This document shows positions 51,184-61,755 of a DNA stretch of 64,000 nt, in pieces. How positions within the stretch are numbered: the stretch's first letter is position 1; each line of letters begins with the position of its first letter. The notes beneath the pieces were generated by a model, which saw nothing but the letters and a program-made list of their open reading frames with translations, ran no database searches and was not told the DNA's origin. Source of the DNA: Mantis religiosa. Its lineage: Eukaryota; Arthropoda; Insecta; Mantodea; Mantidae. The stretch spans positions 169,270,807 through 169,334,806 of the forward strand of contig CM060952.1 of assembly GCA_030765055.1 (NCBI GenBank), in the 5' to 3' direction. Made by a program: the position numbers and the translations under genes.

Positions 51184-51560
51184 ATTAACAGCTCACTAGC
51201 AACTGACTCTCTGACAGCCGCTGCGCTTTTATACCCCCAGTCACTGTTTCTAGCAATCAGTGGACGACTACTGGAGGATATTAAACTAAGAGCTCAGTTA
51301 CCGTTATTTTATCTTGGGATTTGTGTAGATACTCGTATCTTCTTAACTTATATGCAAGACTCCACCTATTTTAATTAGTTAATTCCTATACATAATGTGT
51401 TTTATGTTTGTCCGAGGGGAAATTCCAGACTATCTCTGCCTCTTTCTCTCTCGGCAAGCGTTCAGCGCTCGCGCTCCTCACTATCTGTCTGTTTTCCGCC
51501 CGCGCGTAGCTGTCTCTTTCACACGCACACGGCAGTGCCTCGACGACATCAAACTCAACT
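50953..51560 (-). repeat. LTR-like dispersed repeat, copy 2, with Pol II core promoter
   Basis: Its left boundary attgtgactttgtgg is shared with copy 1 at 31523, and its interior with copy 3 at 765-965. On the minus strand it has GGTATAAAAG (about 51228-51221) followed 27 bases from the TATA start by TCAGTT, a TATA plus arthropod initiator pair, and downstream an AATAAA at about 51013-51008, the order of U3-R-U5 in an LTR. The (AC)n run at 51155-51183 lies between. No gag/pol sequence adjoins it, so it would be a solo LTR. The right end and TSD are not resolved. Confidence 0.5.
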
Positions 51561-52838
51561 AAATACATTTATAGTATATGTGATATGGTGCTAATAGCGA
51601 CTTTTACTTACTGCAAATTGAAGTGTAGTCTAAAATTAAGTCTTTTGTTAATAATTGAGGTTGGAGGCATTCGTTTCTGAAACAGCCCTAAATATAAATC
51701 TTAGCTTTCCTAACTGTCACCTTACGGACGTTCTTGAAAGCCTGCGATTTTTGACCCCTCCCCCTCCTTTTTCTTTGCATAGCTAAAGGTTGTTACTATT
51801 GCTGTGAATAAGTACTTCAATGTTTTCGTATGTTGAAGTTACAGGAACATACTTCAGTTTATCGTGCAGTTCTCATAGCTCCACTTCTTAAGCCCGTTTA
51901 GCCTGTGCTTCATTGCACAAGAAGCTGGGTGTTATACCCGATTTTCCCGGACACTGTTGCTCATCTACCTGCCAACAAATTGTATTATCCCATAGGGGAA
52001 CTCCTTCACTGAGTGGTCATTGCAGCAGCTGTCTCGCTTGACGTCACTGTGTTGAAATATTCAGCGTCATGTATCTTTCGATGCCGACTAGTTCATTGGT
52101 GAAATACAGAATAGACTGGTAGCTATGGAGAAATTGCAGAAACTTGTGTTTCCGTCGGCAAGACTAATGTTTCTGTCTTATTCTGTCATATTCAACTGAA
52201 CTTCAGATACGTATATTACAAGGAGAGAGAGAAAAAAGAAAGAGGAGTATCGAAAGGTTAACCTCTTTTCATTCAAATTACTACCTATAATGTATCTCAA
52301 CCTAGTTTGATCCCGCTGTAAACATCTGGGTGGGAAGAGAGACAGAGATAGAGATATAGGGACAGAAAACGGTTAAGCTGCTGATTGGTTTAGCGAAGTT
52401 AATGGGCGTTTTCTTTTATTTGAATGCGCACGATAAACCCCTCCTTTAAGTACAGTACTGTAAATAGTTTTCTGATCACCGCTCTGCGCGAGCTTATTTT
52501 GCAGAGACAAAAGTATGCAAATATTTCGATTCTTATAAACGTAATAGCCCCACATTTTATCTTTCAGCTTCACATACTTCATAGGTGTATTCTGTATACG
52601 ATATACAGATTAGATATAAGACAGGTGGGATTATACACACTATTACTTATGTTAAATTAAGCTGCATTTTATTTAACAATTATTAAAGGCACTGCTATTA
52701 TTTAATATTTTTGCATTCCTATACCAGGCAGCTCGCTCACAACGAGGTCTGTATCGAGTTCAATGCTGATTAAGATGTAATTGTTTATGGTGTGGAGTTG
52801 CTTCTGATATTTAACACTATATTTCCTGCACATCTCGC
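51561..52838. other. Gene-free stretch
   Basis: Nothing recognisable on either strand. Confidence 0.5.
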
Positions 52839-53115
52839 GTATAGTCATGCTGCTGGAACGGTTACCATGGATTTATCTTTGTTAACAGAAACCTCTCAGA
52901 TAAGGCACTGATTATTCTTGTAAGAGTGAGAGGGGTACGGACGCGCCTCCCGTTCCTGTGCTAAGCAGCAGTGAACGCATCACTGCAGCCAATGGAATTC
53001 GCAGGAATTACAAATGACCGATAGATGTTTACTCCACGTGGAGTAATCAGTGCGTTATCTGAGGGCTATTACCAAAGATAAAGCCATGTTAACCGTTCGA
53101 ACAGCGCGACTATAC
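52839..53115. mobile_element. MITE with inverted terminal repeats of about 75 bp
   Basis: The left arm (52839-52917) reads gtatagtc, gaacggtta, catgg.tttatcttt, ctcagataa and gcactgatta. The right arm (53041-53115) is its reverse complement with around ten mismatches and ends gactatac. The 277-bp element has a GC-balanced centre with the small hairpin actccacgtggagt. Flanks ctcgc and ctcac might be a decayed duplication but this is not certain. No coding sequence. Confidence 0.85.
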
Positions 53116-53497
53116 CTCACAAGAACACTTGTGTATATGCAATTTAAAATAAGTAAGCTTTTCATCATGGAGAGGCCGGTGCTTTAGCGGAAATGAAACA
53201 CAATCGAGGTAAACCTTTAAAATGTGGCGGGGAACGAATGATATCGTATTGTTTCGCGGTGCTTAAAGAAATAAATCTGGAATTGTCTATAAAACCATTG
53301 AGAAAGAAACGTGTGATCTCCTTGGTGTTTTACAAGTAGTGTACATAGTGTTAGAGTGGAACAGCAAACATCCGGAACTCTTAAGAACACCGGAAAATCG
53401 CGTTGATGCAAAGAGCGCGAGAAGAAATACGAAGAAGCAGTGCTATACGTGAAAAAGTGCTGTACGCAGTAAAGTTCATGATTACTTATTTATTGAT

Positions 53498-53770
53498 TTA
53501 TTGATTGATTTATTTATTTACTTATTTGTTTATTTACTTGCTTAGTTACTTACTCACTCGCTCGCTCACTCACTCGCTTACTCACTTACTTACTCACCTA
53601 CTTACTTACTCACTTACTCACTTACTCACTCACTTACTTACTCACTTACTTACTCACCTACTTACTTACTCACTTACTTTCTTACTTACTCACTCACTCA
53701 CTTACTTACTCACTTACGTATTTATGTATTTATTGATTGATTGATGTATTGATTTATTATTTATTTATTT
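53498..53770. repeat. Degenerate ACTT/ACTC tetranucleotide repeat
   Basis: Mixture of cttact, cactcact and ttattgatt units over about 270 bp. The Leu/Thr-rich plus-strand frame through it is an artefact. Confidence 0.9.
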
Positions 53771-54159
53771 ATTTACTGTCTAGAAATTAGCACTGTTATA
53801 TATACGGCTAGTGTTTCAAAACTTTCCTGCCTGTATGTAGCGTCTAACACGTGGCGAGTTGCGTCAGCTCCGCTTTGTTGTTTACAGCATGATTGAACTA
53901 GCCTGATATGTTATAAAGATAGATTTCTGATACAATAAAAAGGACAGCTTATTCTCATTGTGAACTTTAATTCCGTTTGACATTTTTATGCCCGATTTCT
54001 CCAACAAATGTTAAGACTTAACACGAGTTTAGCAATAGTTAAAACAAAAATTGCATTTCACCAACAAGTGTTAGCGTAACACTCGTGTTAAATTGCATGT
54101 TAAACTAACAAGCCGAATTTCTGATGTTAAGTCCTTAACAATTGTAAATAGTCAAGATA

Positions 54160-54440
54160 GTGAGCATGAACTCAGCTATTGATGTCGATTTGCTATATTT
54201 AAGACGTCTAAATGGCATTCATAATAGAGTACGGCTTATGAGGAGAATTTTTTTGAGGAACTATCCGAAGAAAACTGTTTTACGGAGGTATAGACTGTCG
54301 AAACAAGTTGTTATGAAGGTTACTGCGGAAGTACAAGAGAGGTTAGAACATGCATCGAAAGGAATATGGCGAACTCGCCTTTGCTTCAAGTATTAATAAC
54401 TTTGCGATTTTATAATTCACTTAATTATGTGGATAATACA
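54160..54440 (+). pseudogene. Harbinger (HARBI1-like) transposase N-terminus
   Basis: From ATG 54160 the frame gives 78 residues with the block VLRRYRLSKQVVMKVTAEVQ, which corresponds to the FRxxFRLSKE helix that opens HARBI1-type transposases. After a -1/+2 shift near 54376 the next conserved block LLQVLITLRFYNS (family consensus LLxALRFYATGSF) follows in another frame. The DDE catalytic domain is absent because the element is internally deleted. Not functional. Confidence 0.85.
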
Positions 54441-54465
54441 TTGTTCACCTCCCGTCTTGAAACGT

Positions 54466-54735
54466 TTAAGGCACTTGTTCTTGGCACCTCGTTTTAAATT
54501 TACGTAATACTGACAAATTGTTTGGTGCTTGTAGTAGTGACACATGCATTTGAATTAAATTCGTTTCCAATATTTTCCCCGCGACATCTTTCTCTTTTAC
54601 ATTCACTGCATCCGTCCTCTTATTTTCCACGATATCCTTACACTTCGTCACCATTTCAATTAACAATTCTTTTTCCGTCGATGGGGAATTTGTCTCACGG
54701 CTTTATTTATGATTTTGTTCATCCGCCATTTGTGC
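54466..54735 (-). pseudogene. Harbinger-associated Myb/SANT-like protein, inactivated
   Basis: On the minus strand a likely start MADEQNHK is followed at once by a stop. The frame then reads STEKELLIEMVTKCKDIVEN, KRTDAVNVKEKDVA and NNLSVLRKFKTRCQEQ, the pattern of the MADF/Myb-SANT-like helix block (LVxKYxxIIENKKTDAxxxxEK...W..I). In active Harbinger elements this second protein carries the transposase into the nucleus and binds the ends. The conserved W residues are missing here. Confidence 0.75.
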
Positions 54736-54961
54736 AGACGAAAATGAAAACAAAAGCGCATCGGAGTACGTTCAGAAAATCATCCATAGCCTTCTATAAC
54801 TGTGATATTTACAAGTTTCTTAGCGTTAACACAGGTTTGTTAACATTTTAAGAAAACAGGTTGGTGAAATGCAAGAAATTTAACATTAGTTTTAGCGCTG
54901 TGACAATTGTTAAGTCACATTTGTTAACGTCGATTTTAATATATGTTGGTGAAATCGGGCA

Positions 54962-56000
54962 TAAGAGTATTGAGTTCTACTCCATTAGATCATATCATTA
55001 CTGATCTAATTTATGGAATGACGATACGAACATTCTGGCAAAATTGAAAAAAGTATCGCAATACTTTCTTAAATTCGCATTTTGTGCAAAATAATTTATT
55101 CTCCACTTCCGTCTGTAACAAAAGGTTGGCTCATAAAATTTACTTTTTTTCAGTTTTCTGTTTAGAGTGAATGTAAATTACTCCTAACTCAACCTCTATT
55201 TCAAACTGAGAGACTTGGCTGGCCACGCAACCATACCACTTTAGTGCGGCCTTACGGAACTGCAACCCTATTGCTGAAGAAAGAAAGAAAATGAAATATG
55301 CGTGGGGTAATATTCCAGGATTGAGGAAAATGTTATCCGTCTGTTCATATTTTGTCTAAATGTTATACTATATTGCAGTTTATCGCAGAAGGGCAAGAAG
55401 CTTTTGGCGTTATTAACTGGTCCTAAAAATATGAGCTAAGCTCTTTGGCAATGATGGCGCACTCATAAACATCCTCTCCAAATGTTCTCTTGAAGCGGAG
55501 CGTATGGAAACATTATAGTCTTCTTATACTGTATATACATTGTCATACTTTTAAATTTTCATTTCCTCTGTGTTATGAAATACTGTATATTTGCAACAAG
55601 AGATCCTGTAATATAGCTGTGCCCTGATCTCTCTCGATGTTGCAATTTGTAAGCCTGAGCAAACAGTTTTATAGCAAATAAATAAGCAAAGCTCATATCA
55701 TGGAGTTTGTGTAGAGTACATTTTTCTTCTTTATTACAACTGTTGTCTAAACAACCCTTCACTAACAAAATTGCGTTCCCAGCGTTACATAAATTCACAG
55801 ATTGTAATAGAATAGGATAACTGAGGGAACGGGTGAAATAACATCATGCTTTTGCTTCAGCTGGCAATTCATGGGGGAGTTACAGGTTGATATTGTAGAC
55901 GTATCAAAATAATTTTTGTTTGGAAAATAATTATCCTTAAATGTTTACTTTTTCTGATACTTACATTTTGTTTAGTGCAAATTCTTGGTAATAAGTAAAG
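54962..56000. other. Gene-free AT-rich stretch
   Basis: Nothing supported. Confidence 0.5.
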
Positions 56001-56220
56001 TAATGGAAATTAATTGTTCTTTCACACTGGCCGTGTGTAGGCTAAATTGTGGAAACGTAGAGTCAGACTGAAAAATTCAATGCCATAGCCGGGATTGAAT
56101 CACGGATCTTCTGGTCTCCGTCCAGCCGCTCTAACCCTTGAGCTACTATGGGCAACGTGCCGATATGACATTAAATTCTCCAAATGACTCGTGTTTTTCC
56201 CGGTAAACCACTTAGGAGCT
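56001..56220 (-). mobile_element. tRNA-derived SINE, family C, tandem copy 1
   Basis: On the minus strand: a leader with ggtttaccgggaaaaacacg and a leader ending atcggcacgttgc, box A tagctcaagggttagagcgg, cggagaccagaagatccgtg, box B-like gattcaatcccggc, then gcattgaatttttcagtctg and a 3' end caattaatttccatta. The next copy begins 311 bp further on in the same orientation. Confidence 0.85.
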
Positions 56221-56311
56221 CTCAAACACACGAGACAACTACCTTAATGGCGACTAAAACATGAAAGTACTTTAAGGCCCGGGCTTTATAGTTAACCACT
56301 ATTAGGTCAAT

Positions 56312-56480
56312 TAATGGAAATTAATTGTTCTTTCACACTGGCCAAGTGTAGACTAAATTGTGGAAACGTAGAGTCAGACTGAAAAATTCAGTGCGATAGC
56401 CGGGAGTTGAACCACGGATCTTCTGGTCTCCGTCCAGCTGCTCTAACCATTGAGCTACTATGGCTAACGTGCCGATATAA
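56312..56480 (-). mobile_element. tRNA-derived SINE, family C, tandem copy 2
   Basis: Same sequence as 56001-56165 with few changes (box B ggttcaactcccggc), but cut off just 5' of the tRNA-like head after atatcggcacgtt. The two copies are so similar over aligned parts that a local duplication is as likely as two insertions. Confidence 0.85.
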
Positions 56481-56823
56481 TCAGACCCTGTTAAGGTTAA
56501 GGCTTTCTCATAGCTGGAAACTGGTTGCCGCCATTAGTCCAATTTTTGCTTAATTTGGACGTTTTAAATTTCAACATAACTAGCTACAGAATTAGTTATA
56601 CTTAGTACAGGGAAAATGAAATATTTGTCTTATAAGTATAGAGGAAAGGCTCGTAACTCAGTTACCTGTGTAATTCTCGTGATTCTGCTATAGGAATTTT
56701 TAAGAATTTAAGCTAGAAGAAAAAAGTAAATATTGATTATTACTGGACTATATAGTTAGGGAGTTGCCAGTAGAAAACCATCTCAATCTAACGTACAGCC
56801 TGTTGACGTTTCCATGCAGCATC

Positions 56824-57045
56824 TTGGTAGCGTGGTGGTAGTGTGTCTGTCTCACGTTCAAGAGGTCCCGAGTTCGAATCTCGGTCAGGGTGAGTTACCT
56901 GGATAAGGTACTTTTCCGGGGTTTTCCCTTATCCTGAAAGATGAATGTCGGGTAGCTCTAAGCTGTATGGGCCCTGGGATTATTTGAGCATCATTTCATC
57001 CATTCCATTCATCATCCGATATGACTTAACGTTGGAGGACGAAAA

Positions 57046-57048
<3 letters not shown>
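56824..57048 (+). mobile_element. tRNA-derived SINE, family B, copy 3
   Basis: Plus-strand copy: head ggtagcgtggtggtagtgtg, box B gagttcgaatctcggtcagg, body with ttttccggggttttccctta and end cgatatgacttaacgttgga, gacgaaaaatt. Its 3' tail has become the (AC)n microsatellite at 57049-57129. Confidence 0.9.
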
Positions 57049-57123
<75 letters not shown>

Positions 57124-57138
57124 CACACAAAAAAAAAA
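57049..57138. repeat. (AC)n microsatellite with A tail
   Basis: About 80 bases of AC with one GC interruption, then (A)9, directly at the SINE 3' end. Confidence 0.95.
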
Positions 57139-57469
57139 CTCAGCAGACCCTGTTTACCTTTCGTCAAAGACCCTTGGCCTCTTCTGATTTGAGTGATTCT
57201 GATTTCTCATATGATTTGAGTGCAGATAACTTAAATCCAGCTGTTTAAGCATTCCTATTTCTAGTAGTAATCATTATTCTTATTCCTTCTCATGGTTTTT
57301 TATATCAAGTCCCAGAGCTTCTCTCTGGAAGAAGTGCAAAGGGCCTCAACTACAAGGTCATCAGTGTTCTTTATAAACAAATCATGACAAAGACCACAGT
57401 AGCTGGGATAGGTTTTATATATGGAAGTCGTTTACATATGACTGGGCTTTAGTAACGTCGCCTATAACC

Positions 57470-57550
57470 GAGCGAGATGACTCCCTGGTAATATGTGAAG
57501 CTCGCATTTCGGAGATCGAGTTCAATTCCAGTCGACCGCTCACATTGAGC
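57470..57550 (+). repeat. Possible decayed tRNA-like SINE head
   Basis: cgagcgagatgactccctgg resembles a worn box A and gagttcaattccagtcgacc a box B, spaced as in a tRNA-like head. No body or tail is recognisable. Confidence 0.3.
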
Positions 57551-59738
57551 TTGGGTTTTTAGTAATTTTCGTCCTGAGGTAATTTCTCATCTGCCATGTT
57601 TTACGTAGCATTAGTAACATTATCCTTTTATTCCTTTTTATTATTAACTTTCATGTGTTTCTACATTTCTTAGCATTGGACGGTGCCGGAAGATCGCGCG
57701 GACGGTCCCACTGAGCACTAGAGGGCTTTTGGTTGACGGAGGCAACTCCAACAGTATGATCTGACTTCAAGACCGCGCCTCTGTTGCGCTGTCTACCTGC
57801 GGTTTGCAATGCTCTCTGGTTCCCTCACATCATCTCTTCCTCATAAGAGCGGTAGTCATATTATTTCTATCTAGTTTACAGGCGCAAGATAACCTTTGAT
57901 TGTATATGCCCATAAGGCCGCTTATAAGCAACATAACATCACCTTTAAGTTTGAAGCGTAGTGCATGCATCACCCCACTAGTTATCATAGTTCCGCGGAT
58001 ATATTCGTCTCAATCCAACGATAGGGGAATATAATAATGAACGTTTTGTTAATAATTATCGTAGATTGGTTCCGCATTGGTGGTTGATTATTCAACCACC
58101 CTTGCTTTTCTTGTTTGCTTGTCGCGTAACCTGATGACTAATGATCTTTACCCGCACATCAATTCCTGCACAACAAAGCTTCTGTTGCTCCGAATCCCTA
58201 CCGTAATTCTTAAACCCCTTTTGCGAGCTTCCTTCCTAATTTACATCCTTAAGCAAAACAGAAAAGTTACAGGAGAAAACTTTTCTAGCTTAACGCAAAA
58301 AACAGCACGTGATGGGAAATAAATTGAAAGCATGTCTAAACTTGTAAGTTCTGGAGGATTTGCAAATAATTAAGACGTTGGCCATTCTTGATAAACAATT
58401 CGGCAATGCAGCTGCTATAAAATATGTTTCATTATGAAAACTTTCTATTAATTTGTTAAGAACATAGCTCTTGTGGTTAGATTTAAAGGAACGAAGTAGG
58501 AGGCAGCTACGTAGTTTCGACCCCCCCCCCCTCTTTCATGTAGAAATATTTATTGAAAAAGTAAATATATGGGTAGCTTGGAAAATTTTATTTCAGAACA
58601 TTTAAATAGAATTTCGTATAACGGAATCCAATTTCTCAAGTCTTTCAATTTTCTTGTGACTTTTACCTTTGTGTCTTATGAAAACTGCCTGATTTCTGTT
58701 ATGTTCCATTAAAATGACTTTGTGTTTTGCTGAGAAGCAATTTAACTTAAGATAAATCTTACTATTTTGTGTACTGGAACAAAAAACTACGGCTGAACGA
58801 ACTCAAGATTATGTAGAAGCTTAATTCGAATTAGCGATAATATGTTGGTAACGGTATTTATATGAAAACTATTTAACATCACTATTGTTTGAGAAATTAC
58901 TTTGTAATTTATGTTCGGCTGCCACGCGGTCGTTTCAGTGCTCTGTTTCCATATTTATTCGTTGTCTGCAACTGCAAGGCCCATTTCCGTGAGATGTAAG
59001 TTGTGAATATGCCTAATATAAAGCCTAGAATGATTAAATCTTTGTTCCACTGTGCATAGATTTATCAAACACTTTGCTAAATAAAATACTTGCAAACAAA
59101 GAATCAGATCAGTCCATACCAGTGAAAACGCGCGTAAATTTCCACTGAACCTTAGCGGTTGCGACGCCGTTGACGTTATGCTTCTGACGGCATTGCATTT
59201 TTAAAACCTGTCTGATAGCGACTTACCGAGGCCCTGTTAGTTGATTGTACATAGCGCTGGTGTCAATCACCGTAGTATGATAGCATTTAATTAATTTAAT
59301 AATATTACGTTTTAAAGTGACACCATTCTCCTGGTATCATATTTGAATTTCCAGATGGATCTAATTTTCTTGTAAGAAAAGAAATTGTCATATTTTTAAT
59401 AAACTGCCATGACATTTTAAGTTTGGTATCTCATTAAACAAATTTCTTTAAGGTAGTATAGTTTGTTCAGAGAATCGAAGAATGTGATATACACAGTCTT
59501 TCAAAAGTCAGTTCCAAATATGAGGCAGTATAAATGTGAGGCAATATAATAATGCTGTTACAAAAGTAAACGTTTTTCTCAATGTAGGAGAAAATTTACA
59601 ACTGTTAACACTTTAAGAGTAGGCCTATGTTTCATTTGTAATTATGATTTAATCAGAAAGTTTGAGGAAACTAATTTTGTTGCTGATAAGAAATCTGAAA
59701 GACCAAAGGTGATCAAACTTGCTAGTACTGCGAAGGTG
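57551..59738. other. Gene-free stretch
   Basis: No exon or element recognised. A poly-C run of 10 lies at about 58521-58531. Confidence 0.5.
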
Positions 59739-59900
59739 TTTTTTTTTTTTTTTATTTTTTTAACGTCCATTAGGTATATGAAATTATGCTCAGAGAGTCA
59801 GGGTCCATGGAGCTTAGAAATTACCCGACGTTCATATTCGAGATTCGAACTCGGAACCTCTTGAATGTAAGGCAGACCACCACGCTACAGAGGCGGGCGT
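59739..59900 (-). mobile_element. tRNA-derived SINE, family B, copy 4, internally deleted
   Basis: Read on the minus strand it has gcctctgtagcgtggtggtc, box B gagttcgaatctcg, then jumps to aacgtcgggtaatttctaag and a poly-A tail (poly-T on plus at 59739-59761). The central body between the head and the cgtcgggta segment is missing. Confidence 0.8.
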
Positions 59901-60344
59901 TGCTTAGGTGTTTCTTGCTTATAAAGAAGCAGGTAGAAATAATAATTATGGAATTAGCAGTGTTGCACAAGTATCGAGACAATTTCAGATTATAATGCCA
60001 CAGTTTGGACAATACTGAGAAAATGGCTTCTTAGCCAGTAGTCAGTACCCATATAAACCGAAACCACTTACTAAAAGTGGCAAGCAGCACGAATACGATT
60101 TCGCTTTATGTGGACTACCAGAGATTCAGATTAATAATTATTGGTTGGACAACTTTTTTAGATAGGCGAAGCTTACTTCTCTCGTAATGGTGGATTTGAC
60201 ACACGTAATTGAAGAAATCACTCAGAAATTCAAATTTTAATGGAATTAGTCTGTATGATTTAAACATTATTGTAGATTGTGATTTTATTTCCAAATTTAT
60301 CATTGGCTATTATTTGTTCTAAGAAGACAACAGTGGAGTAAGAC

Positions 60345-60662
60345 AAGACTGCTATAGTATAACAACGCAAAGAAAATCCCTGTAAGGAATGTGCTGTGGG
60401 ACAAGGACAGCGAATGTGTGTGGCAGAGGACGCTTGCTATACAAGGAGCAGACCGTTAAAAAAACATGTGCCCTATTCACTCTGTATATTAAAACCGAGA
60501 AGATTCATTCACAAAAGTAGAAGCCGTCGGAATGTTTTTGAATGGTCTGTAACTGCACTGACATGGGGTGTCATAAACCTGTCCAGGGAGGGTGTGGGAA
60601 CTTTCGCCAACCCCCCTGCGTCTCGTCCCTCGGAGACTTACTCTCCTGTGGAGGAATATACT
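60345..60662 (+). repeat. Dispersed repeat E, copy 2
   Basis: Reverse-complement partner of 10578-10905. A 106-codon frame (60396-60716) covers it and shares IHKSRSR, NVFEWSVT and NPPAS blocks with the other copy. The family is unidentified. Confidence 0.75.
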
Positions 60663-61430
60663 ATAGATGGCGAGCGCCACCATGGCATGCTACGAAATTT
60701 AATTTTCCCAATATAACCAACAACCTGACAGCAATATAAAGATATGTTGGAAAGAATTCTCAGTGTTTCAAGACATCACCTATAAAATGCTATTGATGGA
60801 GCTTGAAAACGTATGGTGTACATTAAACAAAAGAAGGCAGAACATCTTCCTAATGTTTTATAAAGCATCATTGACGAGTATGTTACTTTTTTGTTTCTTT
60901 CCTGTATCAAATATTTATACAGGTTTGAGGTTTGAAATGTCTTGTATAGATTTTGCATATTAAATTGATGGTGAACCATTTTTGCGAGCAACTATTCAAG
61001 TATAACGTACTGTTCAGGAGTACGTTTGGCAATTTAGTGTATATAATGAAGTAAAATGAACTTCTTGCTGCTGAAGAAAGATACCTTGCCCCTAATTGAC
61101 AAGGTCCACATCTATAATGTGATAAATAACTAACAGTTTCTGTTACTTTATTTTCACGTATTTTTAAAGTAAGAGCATACGTACACTGACTCACCGTACA
61201 AAGACAAAGTTAAGTATTCGTTAAGAGATTCAAATGTGATTAGAATACAGAAGCAATTCAGAATCCATGGTTCTCCAAATAAGCGAGCCATAGAATAAAG
61301 TAGTGAAGCTCCCCTCAACACAAATTACGTAACAACACAACATCTAGCAACTGTTTGGAAAAGCACTGAATGTGGCACTTTCTACCGTTCTAGCACCAGC
61401 TAAATATACTTTAAAGCTCATGAGCAGCAA
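60663..61430. other. 5' flank of the tRNA gene, no other feature
   Basis: No gene recognised here. Confidence 0.5.
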
Positions 61431-61503
61431 GCCCGGCTAGCTCAGTCGGTAGAGCATGAGACTCTTAATCTCAGGGTCGTGGGTTCGAGCCCCACGTTGG
61501 GCG
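61431..61503 (+). tRNA. tRNA-Lys (anticodon CUU)
   Basis: A complete 73-base cloverleaf: acceptor GCCCGGC pairing with GTTGGGC, D arm GCTC-AGTCGGTA-GAGC, anticodon stem TGAGA/TCTCA around loop CTCTTAA (anticodon CTT), T arm GTGGG-TTCGAGC-CCCAC, discriminator G. Box A (tagctcagtcggtagagc) and box B (gggttcgagcccc) are consensus. A TTTT run at 61507-61510 provides the Pol III terminator. The CCA end is not encoded, as expected for a nuclear gene. Unlike the SINE heads in this window, all stems pair (one G-T pair in the acceptor), so it is probably functional. Confidence 0.97.
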
Positions 61504-61576
61504 TAATATTTTATTCAGGCAGACCGACTACAAAATTCAATGCACAATCACACACAAATAATACCTATTTAAAATT

Positions 61577-61755
61577 ATTATTATTATTTTTTGCTTGTTC
61601 CATTTATACCCCGCCTTTAACTACTATGGTCATATCGGCGGCCGCTCTCCTTTGGAACATACAGAAGGTGTTAACTCGTTATTTTTTTTGTTTTTAATCA
61701 TTACATCACGCACACATCCACACTCTCATTCATACTTCCAGACTCTGGGAAGATG
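61577..61755 (-). mobile_element. tRNA-derived SINE, family A, copy 2, 5'-truncated
   Basis: Minus-strand copy of the body found at 11230-11388: tctggaagtatgaatgagag, acgagttaaca, atgttccaaaggagagcggc, ggcggggtataaatg. The tRNA-like head is absent. It lies 75 bp from the genuine tRNA-Lys. Confidence 0.85.

Larger units (their letters stand above)
53989..54961 (+). mobile_element. Deleted PIF/Harbinger element (973 bp)
   Basis: Ends match as inverted repeats: TGCCCGATTTCTCCAACA on the left and TGCCCGATTTCACCAACA at the right end read in reverse. The outer triplets are TTA on the left and TAA on the right, compatible with the family's 3-bp target preference but not identical. Subterminal regions contain many gttaac/ttaacat motifs in both orientations. 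Inside are the N-terminus of a Harbinger transposase on plus and a Myb/SANT-like protein on minus, the two-gene plan of this superfamily. Most of the transposase is deleted. Confidence 0.85.

Noticed and set aside
53505..53744. 79-codon Leu/Thr/Ser repeat protein
   Set aside because: Translation of the ACTT/ACTC low-complexity repeat.
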